Below are positions 1 to 8,854 of a stretch of 64,000 nt of DNA, one piece after another. A program made the translations under genes and the position numbers. The notes under the pieces are model-generated. The model was not told the origin of the DNA. It saw nothing but the letters and a program-made list of their open reading frames with translations, and searched no databases. Position 1 is the stretch's first letter. Each line of letters begins with the position of its first letter. Source of the DNA: Sclerotinia nivalis (Eukaryota; Ascomycota; Leotiomycetes; Helotiales; Sclerotiniaceae); the NCBI GenBank assembly GCA_029531795.1, contig JAPEIS010000010.1, forward strand, positions 744,001 to 808,000, in the 5' to 3' direction.

Positions 1-493
1 TTCAGTTTCGATCTGTGAATCGGTTTTGGAAAGGAGATGGTCAGGAAGGTTGTATATCGCAAAATGGAGACAGCAGCGTTCGGTACTTTGTTGAGTATCT
101 CTGGATAGATATTCGAGAGGGATTTGCTGGTCTAATCAATCGCTAGATATGGTATCGCGTGAAAAGATTTGCTTGGGTTTCGAAAGCCCTGTAATGCAGA
201 GGGTAGGTCTCTAGATTAAATGAAGTTATCAGGATATGAGAATATGGATCTTTCGCAGAGGTTTCATTTTTCAATGATTGAAGAAGCTGCACGGAAGTTA
301 TTGATAAACTGGGCTGCCAAATTACCGAGTTCTACATATATCTTGTCCTGATGGGTATTACACTTTGATGTAATTTACGACGACTTCTACGCCACCAACA
401 AATAGTACGTACGATGCCCAAACGGTGTGGAATATATCTACTGTGCCGTGAAGTATTACGCATGATTGAGTTTCTAACCTGTTTACCACTATG
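1..493. other. non-coding stretch, nothing recognised
   Basis: No reading frame with convincing protein character, RNA gene or clear repeat was found here. It ends at the left target-site duplication of the retroelement that starts at 510. Confidence 0.5.
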
Positions 494-509
494 ATCATTG
501 GGTATATGG

Positions 510-595
510 GGAGGGCGAAGACTCAACACCTGTACGTGGTGCCCTCTACGAACCTCCAGCTCTCTATTGAGAGTCTGCAGAGCTAAGATTGAGTC
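510..595 (+). ncRNA. HDV-like self-cleaving ribozyme (predicted), copy A
   Basis: Nested double pseudoknot in the order expected for HDV-like ribozymes. P1: 510-516 pairs with 541-547 (7 bp, first pair G510.U547, the usual wobble at the cleavage site). P2: GACTCAA 520-526 pairs with TTGAGTC 589-595. P3: ACC 528-530 with GGT 538-540, leaving L3 at 531-537. P4: 554-564 with 569-582 (CTC/GAG, CAG/CTG, CTCTC/GAGAG, loop TATT). J4/2: CTAAG at 583-587, placing C583 as the candidate catalytic cytosine. Predicted cleavage lies between 509 and 510, exactly at the element's 5' end. HDV-like ribozymes at 5' ends of non-LTR retrotransposons (for example R2) are established; assignment here is by structure only. 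Confidence 0.82.
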
Positions 596-1515
596 ATTTG
601 ATGGAATCGGATACATTGGAAGAGAAAGAGAGAGTTTCCCGATTGCGATATTCACGATGGAAGGGTTATTACGATTTTACAGCATCAATATCTTCGAAAG
701 GATGAACGAATATCAACCCAAAATACGGACGATGGCTACAGAAGCCCTGGTTAGATTCAACATCTGCCATCGACTATTACCTCAATACAAGGTATGATAC
801 GCCTAGTAAATCCCTTCTATTCCAGAAGGGTCTTTTCGATATGGAATTTGCTATTGTTTTATTCGCATTTTATACCTTTTTTCGACAATCGACTATCGAA
901 AACACATTCATTTTAACACTACGATTATCACAAAACAGAGAATACTATCATCTATCAATTAATGTTATGCTCTAGGCATCGATACGATATTACGCCTTTT
1001 CCTCGATTTTACGAAAATATTTTTTGTATGTATATGGGTAGGGTTAGGGCCACGCCCCACTATCATTACATTCAAACGACCGATATTCCATTCGGCGATT
1101 TCGATTATTTACATTCAAATAAAGCTGGAGATCATCACACCTAGGAAGGCATGCAAAGGAGCTAATGAATGAGTTCGAGCTGAGGAGAATGGTACCTCCC
1201 AGTTGCTTTTCACTAGTATGAGGACCCTTTTGCTGTACTGGAGGTAATCTTGACGGAGATGACTCTTGACCTTTGTGGAAAGTGGGTATCGGAATAACAG
1301 ATTGGATCGAAGAAGAAGATTATATCAATAGGATGCTTTAATTAGCAAAGGATAGAGGGAGAACGAGAAAGGAAAGGTCTTAGAGGATAAAGATATCGGG
1401 CTTTGTTCCCCAGTATTAGTTTTCACTTGCCCTCAATCAACATTTCAAGGGTTGAAAAGAAACCCAAACTATACAAACTGTATACTAGCTAGCATACAAC
1501 TCCCCATAGCATCAA

Positions 1516-1571
1516 CTAGGAGCTCATAGAGCCCCTAGCCGTCCTAGATAGTCTTAGACTCAGTGTGGACG
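1516..1571 (+). other. 3'-terminal double hairpin of retroelement copy A
   Basis: Hairpin 1: CTAGG 1516-1520 plus GCTC 1522-1525 pair with GAGC 1529-1532 plus CCTAG 1534-1538, around a single A.C mismatch. Hairpin 2: CGTCC 1540-1544 pairs with GGACG 1567-1571 and contains an inner AGTC/GACT stem (1550-1553, 1557-1560). The AATC tail follows a few bases later. A 3' stem-loop just before the tail is the kind of structure LINE reverse transcriptases recognise; that role is inferred. Confidence 0.7.
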
Positions 1572-1840
1572 TTAAAATCAATCAATCAATCAATCAATCA
1601 TTGGGTATATGGATCTTAGTTCTATTACAACGGTTGGTTGGTTGGTTGGTTGGTAGGGAGCACATAAGATAAAATATGTATGTCAGATATCGACGTATAA
1701 TTATTTGAAGATAAAAGCCGTGTTTTGTTCTTCTCCCTTCAAAGTTCTTTTAATTCGAAACCAGTTTCACTCCTCTCACTTCCCGTCTCAGCTATTAACA
1801 AGTTTCCTCAATTTCCCCCTCTCAATCCACCCCAAACACA

Positions 1841-2824
1841 ATGCCCCGTCTCCCCTCGAAAACAGTATTCGTACTCGTACCAGGAGCCTCTCAATCCCCA
1901 GCCCACTATGGACTGCTAATGCATCTCCTCCTCACACGAGGCCATCCCGTCTATTCCGCCATTCTCCCCAGTACCGGACCAGGACTTGCAGCTAAAGATG
2001 TGACGGCGAAAGATGATGCCGAGTATGTGAGAGAACAGATGTTATTACCGATTTTGGATACCGAAGGTCATGATGTGGTTATGATCATGCATTCTTATAG
2101 GTATGTATATTTGATGTTTGTAGAAGTTAAAGGACCTTAGATTTATGGGAAGATTTGGGCTGGAGACGGAGGAAGATGGAGATTGATGGAGAAAATGCTA
2201 ATTTGAATGCTTAAATAGTGGTGTACCAGGAAGCGCAGCCGCATATGGTCTAGGTAAAAAAGATCGCGAGGCAGCTGGTAAAAGTACATCTGTTTTAGGA
2301 CAGACATACATTGCATCACTCTTGGTCAAAGGGGGTGATGGAGGGGATATCGTTACTGCACATGGTGGATCATTACCACCTCATATCCTCATATTACACC
2401 TGATGTAAGACCTTACGTTTCATATACTTTTCAGCTCTTCATCTCTACATCTCATCATTCTATTACTTATCTTCTAACACAAACCCACACACAGAAACCC
2501 AACGGGATCCTCACATGTGACGATCCCGGTCCACCCCTCTACAGCGACGTAACACCCCCGCTCTTCCAAGACGCCATCGTCATGTCCACCCTCTGTCCCA
2601 GTTACGCATCATGGCATAGTGCGTGTCCGCGCGCATCGTGGGATCAAGAGGCTTTTAAAGGGAGAATTGCTTTTGTGAGGACGCTTAAGGATACGGGGAT
2701 TCCGCTTGAGTATCAGGATTTGTTTCTGCGGGGAACGGGGGTAGATTGGATGGTGAGGGATGTGGATACCGGGTATAGTCCACAGCTTGTGGAGCCTGAG
2801 ATGATTTGTGAGGAGAGGAGATGA
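1841..2824 (+). pseudogene. alpha/beta-hydrolase (EstC/methylesterase-like), frameshifted
   Basis: Three exons: 1841-2100, 2219-2404 and 2495-2824 (introns begin GTATGT and GTAAGA and end TAG and CAG). The product resembles small alpha/beta-hydrolases of the salicylate/methylesterase-like group: N-terminal TVFVLVPGASQSPAHY oxyanion region, nucleophile HSYSGVPGS created across intron 1, and later ILTCDDPGPPLYSDV. Reading breaks in exon 2, where CCTCATAT is tandemly repeated (2379-2386, 2387-2394). The extra 8 bp shift the frame into a stop at the exon 2 donor; without them the frame runs on into exon 3. In addition, the usual catalytic-histidine motif GHSP reads GYSP (Tyr codon 2774-2776). Either fault should inactivate the enzyme. 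The hydrolase call is confident; pseudogene status could be strain-specific or an assembly error. Confidence 0.7.
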
Positions 2825-4119
2825 GAGAAAAGGAGAGGAGGGATGATTAGATTAGGTTATTATATTTAGGAGAAAAGTATGGAATTTTTGTTGTTGAATG
2901 GTCTATTAATTGATGAACCTTAAATTTGGTGATACACATGATGCGTTCGTTTTTAGGTAAATGATTCAATAACCAGATGATAAGTCTAGCTGAGATATAA
3001 ATGTTATTTTGATATCCGTACAAATGATAATTTTTAAGATATATAGGTGTTGGTAGTCACGTGTTCTTAAAGCACGTGCACTTCACTTAAGCGAAGGCTT
3101 CTATATGAGGCCGTCGCATCTTAGAGTTCCTTCGAACTCTATGCGCAATATAACCTTTTAAACATAAGGGGTCAATTGCGTAGCAAACCAAGCGCCCTCA
3201 CGGGATTACCGATTGTGAATACCTTCAATACGATCATAAACGTTTCTGATCATCTACGTCGATTTCGGTGGTCATACCGACAATAGGTAAAAAATATATC
3301 ACCGGTTATCAAATAGCTACTAGGCAAACATATTGAAAGAAATGAACAAAGACTAACAATATGCACAGTACTCCGTATATTTGTACCTATCTCCAGAGAT
3401 AGATAAACAGACGCCAAAACTTTAATTCCATATTAAAGAAAACTAAGCTATGCAAAACTACTAGTACCTCTTCTCCCAAAAACATTCAGTTCCTGATACA
3501 CATACCTCTTCTCCTCCACCTCCAAACCCGGGCCCATTCTTCATCTTCAATCATAACAACCATACAAATGTAAATGCAGAAGTGCGCGTAGATGCAGAAC
3601 ATACATGCGAGTAGGTACAGTAGTCTCTCAAAACAGTGGATCACCACAACAGCTAGCTCTACCCATCCATCCATTCAATAATCCCATCCCATCAAATCCC
3701 TTCCATTCTTTTCATCTAATCTACTACAAAAACACCAAATGTTGCAGTGGAGACTACACGGACCAGAACTTTTCTTCAAAATATCACGTGTAACCTTTCG
3801 AAATTCTTTAAATTTAGTACAAATCGAGAAATAATTGAATAAATTGAAAAATAATAAAAGTAAAATAATTATAAGAATTAGAGCTTTCAAATGATATAAT
3901 TATTCCTCCGGAGGACGAATTGCGAAGTAGGTTTTGAGATGCCGGACTCAAAGCTCGTTTCATAAACTCCACAAACTCCATATCCACACAACCCCACTTT
4001 CAATCTTCCCCTCCACCCAAAAAAAAAGACTTTCCCCCCGCTACCTCACCCATCCCCCCAAAAGACCAGCAACCACAAACCACAAACCCCAAAAACCCCC
4101 AAAAAACCAAAAAGAGTGT
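2825..4119. other. intergenic, AT-rich, contains structured-RNA candidate
   Basis: No protein gene recognised. Notable contents are two CACGTG hexamers (3058-3063, 3073-3078), a run of hairpins (see next entry) and one TACTCCGTA motif at 3369-3377. Short open frames near 3605-3890 are AT-rich and unconvincing. Confidence 0.5.
3058..3281 (+). ncRNA. candidate structured RNA of unknown family
   Basis: Consecutive hairpins occupy most of about 225 bp. CACGTG repeats 3058-3063/3073-3078. An 11-pair stem 3091-3101 with 3107-3117, one A.G mismatch. TAGAGTTC 3122-3129 with GAACTCTA 3134-3141, loop CTTC. CGCAAT 3144-3149 with ATTGCG 3175-3180, enclosing ACCTTTT 3153-3159 with AAGGGGT 3166-3172. GATCA 3232-3236 with TGATC 3247-3251. 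TCGGT 3265-3269 with ACCGA 3276-3280. Three of the pairs are G.U on the plus strand and would be A.C on the other, favouring plus-strand transcription. A TATA-like ATATAT lies near 3040. I recognise no tRNA, 5S, snRNA, SRP or RNase P/MRP signature, and no T-run terminator follows. Confidence 0.35.
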
Positions 4120-4225
4120 TTCCGAATCCGGGAATCGAACCCGGGGCTACTCGGACGAAGGCCACGTGACTTTTGATCACGTGGTTACTGAAAGCGAGTT
4201 ATGTTAACCCCTACACTAATTCGGA
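4120..4225 (-). tRNA. tRNA-Glu (anticodon TTC), with 34-nt intron
   Basis: On the minus strand the acceptor stem TCCGAAT (4225-4219) pairs with ATTCGGA (4127-4121), discriminator A4120. The D arm is GTGT/ACAT. The anticodon stem ACTCG (4199-4195) pairs with CGAGT (4153-4149); the anticodon loop after splicing is CTTTCAC with anticodon TTC at 4192-4190. The T arm is CCGGG/CCCGG around TTCGATT. A 34-nt intron (4188-4155) sits at the canonical position after base 37 and contains an inverted CACGTG pair. All stems pair perfectly apart from one G.U in the D stem. Part of this locus is duplicated in mutated form at 11158-11314. Confidence 0.93.
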
Positions 4226-4992
4226 TGGATGATTTTTGATGGAGGAGGGGATGGGGTTTGGGGATATATTTGGTGTAGTATTTGTTTGAAATGTGGGGAA
4301 AAGAACGACAAAGGAGGTCGCTCCTTATGCGTTCAAGCAGGTGGAGGGGAACGCATTAAATTTTGATCCACTGAAATTTGATTTTACCGATGCTACATCT
4401 CCTGTAACTAGTACATTCATTAGAGATATCATCAACTTATATCAATATCACAAATAAAATCTTCTACTTTAATTCTAAAGTCTATCGTATTGTTCCTTTG
4501 ATATTTACGTACGCCCCAATTAGTCCAAATACTTTACTTGGAATTCTGTATGAGAAAATTACAACTACAGCGAGCATGGTGGTGATTCAATCAAAGCACC
4601 TTGGATTCGGTTTTACCGGGGATTACGTCAGGTGATAAGTGGTGGGTTGGTCCAGCTGAGAAGTTTAGGATCATTGACCGCTTTAGAATATTCATATTTG
4701 AGGTATAATCAAGTAAGCAGTAATTAGTAACATCTATACTTTAACGCTACAAAGATTTGTTAGGTTATGCTTTTTCAAAATGTGATGATGATTTGTTGTT
4801 AGAGATGTTAAACTATAATATACAACTTTGTTATTGTTAGTATAGTATATTAGGTAATTCCATGATGAGTATGAGGATCTATATAGGCAAATTTAATCAA
4901 TTGCGATTCAGACTTTTATATTTTTGTTGAATCTGTGATGGTATGATTATATTTTTGCTTGTTGTGATGAGGAATAAAACGATAGAGATGTC
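4226..4992. other. intergenic, no gene recognised
   Basis: The first ~90 bp are the tRNA-Glu 5' flank shared with the RIP-mutated copy at 11226-11314. The remainder is AT-rich with no credible coding frame. Confidence 0.5.
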
Positions 4993-5450
4993 ATGCTGAC
5001 CCGGTCAACGTTCAAGACAGAGGAGAGAGCCAAAGCTTGGTACGAATATGTTGTGAAATATATGGAAGGTCCTACAGAAGATGCGCTGGATGCCCCTCAT
5101 TTCCCACCTGGCCTCCAATCCAAGATTGCAGGGTGGTTGCGACATTGAAAACCGTTTATTTGGGAGTGGGAAAGCTCCTGAATACTGCCAAAGGCCCGCG
5201 AGGCTCAAATGTCACCGCGGACATTGAATCTGTCTCTGTTCCAAGTGCGGATACTATCGAAATCACGACGTCCGGTGTAAACGAATTGAGAAAGTCGACT
5301 AGATCAAGAAGTGCCCGCAATCGAAAGGTTGTCCCAGAGAGCGACGAGAGTGAGGGTCAGAATGATGACCAGAATGAACAGGAAGATGACAATGAAGAGG
5401 ACGAGGATCTCGACGCAACTTTGGTTGCAGAGGAGGGAGTTGAAGAGTAG
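4993..5450 (+). pseudogene. unknown protein fragment with one frameshift, acidic C-terminus
   Basis: ATG 4993 opens a 51-codon frame with ordinary protein composition (includes RAKAWYEYVVKYMEG and HFPPGLQSKIAGWLRH) ending at TGA 5146-5148. The next frame, from about 5145, continues as LKTVYLGVGKLLNTAKG and runs to a stop at 5448-5450. It ends in a Ser/Arg-rich then strongly acidic segment (Asp/Glu/Asn/Gln repeats). One missing base near 5145 would explain the break. No family recognised, and the true 5' end is uncertain because the upstream DNA is AT-rich. It could be a gene relic, or a gene with an unrecognised splice. Confidence 0.4.
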
Positions 5451-6188
5451 TCAGCAGTCAATTTGAGGGACTGGAAAGAAAATCTTGTGTTATCTTGCTC
5501 ATATGGGTTATCAAATTGTTGCTACTAGACTCGAGGGTCGCCTACGGATATCATTCACCAGCTTATTAGCCAATATTCGGTAATTTTAAACATGAATGGC
5601 TTATGACTTACACAACCTCCGAGCTGTATGTACTCAATGCTTCAATATAATTCAATCGACTTATCAATACGTGCCATTGAGAGATTGATGACGAGGTAAG
5701 ATAGGATGACATCCCCTTACTTTTTGAGATATATTTGCGCCATCTGCGTCGTAAATCAACCCGAAGAGTGATAAGACACGTTTCTGATATTGACAACTAT
5801 TCAAGTATGGAGAAGCGAGCTTTAGTAACCAATCCATTGGATGAAAGCTTCAGACTGATGCAACTCCGCTAATTTCTGATCAATTTTAAACCACTGTCTA
5901 ATTCAAACTCTATACATTTATATCACTATACTCAGAATCCTGAACATATCCTATCTAACCCCAATCATTGATCAACCATTGTTTAATGCAAACTCTATAC
6001 ATTTATATTATTACATTCAGAATCCTAAATATATTCTATTTAATCTCAATCATTGATCAACTATTTTTTGTTTATATACTTTTATACTCCTCTGACCCAC
6101 ACTCCATACCTCCTCTGACCCAAGCTCCAACATCTGCCGGAAGTTCGGCAATCTCGAATACCATCTTGGCACTTAGACTTTTACAGAC
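5451..6188. other. intergenic, AT-rich
   Basis: A 55-60 bp segment is imperfectly repeated (about 5886-5965 and 5970-6065; both contain AACTCTATACATTTATAT and ATCATTGATCAAC). No gene seen. Confidence 0.45.
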
Positions 6189-7406
6189 TTACAAATTTGC
6201 CATGTATTCAGCCATCTCAGCTGCGGTCCTTTGATGTAAATCTTGTAAACGCCGCCGAAGAGGTGCTTCGTTGTCATTGGGGGTTGCTTCGTTATCAGGC
6301 GTCGATTCCTGGTCCATGACTTTCTTTGCTTTACCTTCGGAGGATGGCGCAGCCGTTGATCGGTGGGGTTGGGAGTTGGTGCGGTGGTGCGCCGCTTTTT
6401 GGTGGTATACTTGGCCTCTTCCTCTTGGGTTGTATCTGTACTTGGCCCAACAATTGATGTCGTCTCGTCATCGTCATTGTGGCCCAATACTCCTTCCAGA
6501 TATTCCAAAACCTTCTATAATTTGTCTCGATGCCCTTTAAGTTTGCTTTGCACAAATAAATGATTTATAATGAATATATACAAATAGTACATTTTCTCGT
6601 TTATTATGAATACATCCTGTTCCAAAGGGTTTGTAGAAGTTGCTTTTTGGAAATATTCAGTGAGTTTTTCCATTGTGAGAACTTTATCTACAAGGGGAAA
6701 CTCTTTATAGATATCGTTTATCCTTTTTTCTATATCAATCCATTCGGTTTTCGATTTCGCAAATAACATCTTTACTGCTTGTAATAGTGTATAGCAAACG
6801 ATAGTATAATCTGTTCTTCTTGGAAGTACATATTCATCCAAAAAATCTCCGATCTTATAAAGCTCTATCGGGATCTCCAAATCTTTTTTCTTCAATCTTT
6901 GGATCTCCTCTTCTTTCCTTCTGTTCTGTAATGCGCCTTTTCTTTGCAACTATTCGGAATTCCTCAAATAGATATAAACCCTATTCCTTGATAAATTTAT
7001 TGGCTTTGGTTATAGCCAAAGCTAATTCATACTAATTGTTCTCTATCAACTTCAAAAACGTATATACTGTCAAACTTTCTGTATGCTGGGTGATCTTAGA
7101 TATAGTTGTTCGTCCAAATAGATCACCTGTAGTGAGTTGTTCAATAAAATTATTGCTGGCAGCTGTGTCTAATATGACCGGTTCGATCATATCCAAGGAT
7201 ACACAATACTCCCCCCCTAATAACTTGCACCCCTTGAATTGTTGAGTTACTACCCAATTCAAGTACTTCCCACAGACATCCTTCATTTCTTTGATCTTCC
7301 TCTCATTATATCTCATTGTATCCAAGACCTGGTCGGAGTTTGTCTCCATATCTTCATAGTGGTCGCTTTCTGACGATATTGAACTAGATTGCGAACTCGA
7401 AAACAT
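6189..7406 (-). pseudogene. degenerate unknown gene with CAG-to-TAG stops
   Basis: A long protein-like frame on the minus strand begins at ATG 7406-7404 (MFSSSQSSSISSESDHYEDM) and is interrupted by TAG at 7034-7032, 6983-6981 and 6517-6515. In each case flanking residues continue smoothly if the codon were CAG (Gln), i.e. a CpA-to-TpA change typical of RIP. There are also frame changes near 6955 and near 6350; the last segment (QESTPDNEATPNDNEAPL...) runs to a stop at 6189. Helical, charged segments and a Thr/Pro/Lys-rich linker are visible, but no known domain. An upstream frame at 7657-7481 ending in a GTAAGT donor may be a former first exon, though its phase does not join cleanly. Confidence 0.5.
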
Positions 7407-7774
7407 CCGAAAGGGGGCGTGCGATCTTGCTAGTAATATACAGTAAGCCAATATTCGCATCATTGAGATCTGTCACTTACTTTAAGGTTGTCAAGGCCAA
7501 GGGACAAACTTGAGCTCCAACTCTTATACTTCAATGGTGGTTTGAATGTGTGATGTTGCGAGCAAAGAAGTCTGCTACTCCACTCAATGGGACAAATGTT
7601 AGGCGTGGCTCCAGCAGTTGACTCGTTTATTTGATTTCTGTATCCGAAATTATACAATAATGATGGTAGGATTTGGATATTATTTGGGGATGGGTCGAGT
7701 AAGGCTTTATATATGGTAGATCGAGTAATTATTTCTAGAATGTAGATCGAGCAACTCCTTATAGATTGATATAT
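7407..7774. other. flank of degenerate gene and of retroelement copy B
   Basis: Includes a possible former exon on the minus strand (7657-7481) and the AT-rich flank up to the left target duplication at 7775. Nothing else seen. Confidence 0.4.
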
Positions 7775-7787
7775 ATCACTTTCGCTA

Positions 7788-7880
7788 GGAGGACAAGACT
7801 CAACACCTGTACGCGGTGTCCTCTACGAACCTCCAGCTCTTTTATTTAATTATTAGAGTCTGTAGAGCTAAGTTTGAGTC
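7788..7880 (+). ncRNA. HDV-like self-cleaving ribozyme (predicted), copy B
   Basis: Same fold as copy A. P1: 7788-7794 with 7818-7824 (7 bp, G.U first pair). P2: GACTCAA 7797-7803 with TTGAGTC 7874-7880. P3: ACC/GGT at 7805-7807 and 7815-7817. P4: CTC-CAG-CTCT paired with AGAG-CTG-GAG, with a longer AT-rich loop. J4/2: CTAAG 7868-7872. Compared with copy A, one P1 pair is A7793-T7819 where copy A has G515-C542, a compensatory double change. Other differences fall in L3, J1/2 and the P4 loop. Confidence 0.82.
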
Positions 7881-8571
7881 ATTTGATGGAGTCGTGGTGA
7901 TTGGAAGAGGAAGAGGCACCCGATCGCGATGTTTTTTGCCTCCGAGTTGGTTGATGGCAAAGACCAGATCTCGGTTTTTTGACAATTGTATTATCGGATT
8001 GTGCTTTCTATAATACTATTTTTATTACAAAACAAAGGACAACATCATCATCTATGATAATATATTACAAAATCATCTCCAAGATCTTTTTAAAGCATCG
8101 AACACGATTTATCAAATTCGGTTTTAAGGTTCAGGCCTTACCTCTTTCGATTCGAATCGAAACAACAACAATTCATATACTTGGAGGAGCTACGTGGAAC
8201 GACCCGAGCTAATGACGTATCTGCCATAGAATTCGGTGGAGGATATACTACATATAGGATTGGAGCACCTTGTAGGATCAATATCCCTATGGTTTGGAGG
8301 GTTCTATGAAATCGATATTAGGCAAGGCATGACCGCTGGGAAGTTACGAATAGGACAAAGAGTTGATGTGAAGGAAGGTTGTTTGGATTTGATTGATGGA
8401 AGGATCGGATTTGGAAAATCATAAGTGTAATACTTTGATTGGTATTTTTATCTTTATATGCGATACCGTATAGAGGTCGGGCTTTGCTCCCCAGTATTAG
8501 TTTTCACTTCCCTCATCAAAAATATATACAAACCTATATGCTATTTAGATAGCACTACCCATAGCCATCTA

Positions 8572-8628
8572 TTAAGAGCTCGATTGAGCTCTTAACCGTC
8601 CTAGATAGTCTTTGACTCAGTGTGGACG
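8572..8628 (+). other. 3'-terminal double hairpin of retroelement copy B
   Basis: Hairpin 1: TTAAGAGCTC 8572-8581 pairs perfectly with GAGCTCTTAA 8586-8595. Hairpin 2: CGTCC 8597-8601 with GGACG 8624-8628, inner AGTC/GACT. Relative to copy A, the first and fourth pairs of hairpin 1 changed on both sides (C-G to T-A and G-C to A-T), and the A.C mismatch of copy A is a proper A-T pair here. Confidence 0.7.
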
Positions 8629-8854
8629 TTAATTAAATCAATCAATCAATCACTTTCGCTAAATCCACTTCGAATTCTTTCCTAGTCACGTGATCATGTA
8701 GTGATGTTCCGTATCATCAAAGTGAATTTTAAAATAAATAATTGCTATTTTAGTTGCCGAGGGAACTGATATTTGAGAAAATTTTATCCGCTTGCAACTT
8801 CATCCATCTTCCTAAGAGTTATTCACATCTGAAACAGGTGTAGTGATACGAAAA

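Larger units (their letters stand above)
510..1596 (+). mobile_element. SINE-like retroelement with 5' HDV-like ribozyme, copy A
   Basis: Flanked by a perfect 16-bp direct repeat (494-509 and 1597-1612, core TTGGGTATATGG), a target-site duplication whose first bases overlap the tail. The body starts at G510 and ends in a short AATC tandem tail (about 1576-1596). The first ~115 bp and last ~190 bp match the copy at 7788-8648; the middle matches only in patches, and copy B lacks roughly 200 bp present here around 650-880. No reverse-transcriptase or other credible ORF is present. Variable-length target duplications plus a microsatellite tail are hallmarks of target-primed (non-LTR type) insertion. 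I infer a non-autonomous element that depends on a LINE outside the window. Both copies reach the same 5' base, so neither is 5'-truncated. It could instead be an internally deleted LINE derivative. Confidence 0.85.
7788..8648 (+). mobile_element. SINE-like retroelement with 5' HDV-like ribozyme, copy B
   Basis: Flanked by a perfect 13-bp target-site duplication, ATCACTTTCGCTA (7775-7787 and 8649-8661), different from that of copy A and so an independent insertion. It starts at the same 5' base as copy A (GGAGG...) and ends in AATC repeats (about 8635-8648). About 0.23 kb shorter than copy A, mainly through an internal gap; the interior is patchily alignable while both ends are well conserved. 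It lies ~200 bp upstream of the gene at 8855. No ORF for mobility proteins. Confidence 0.85.
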
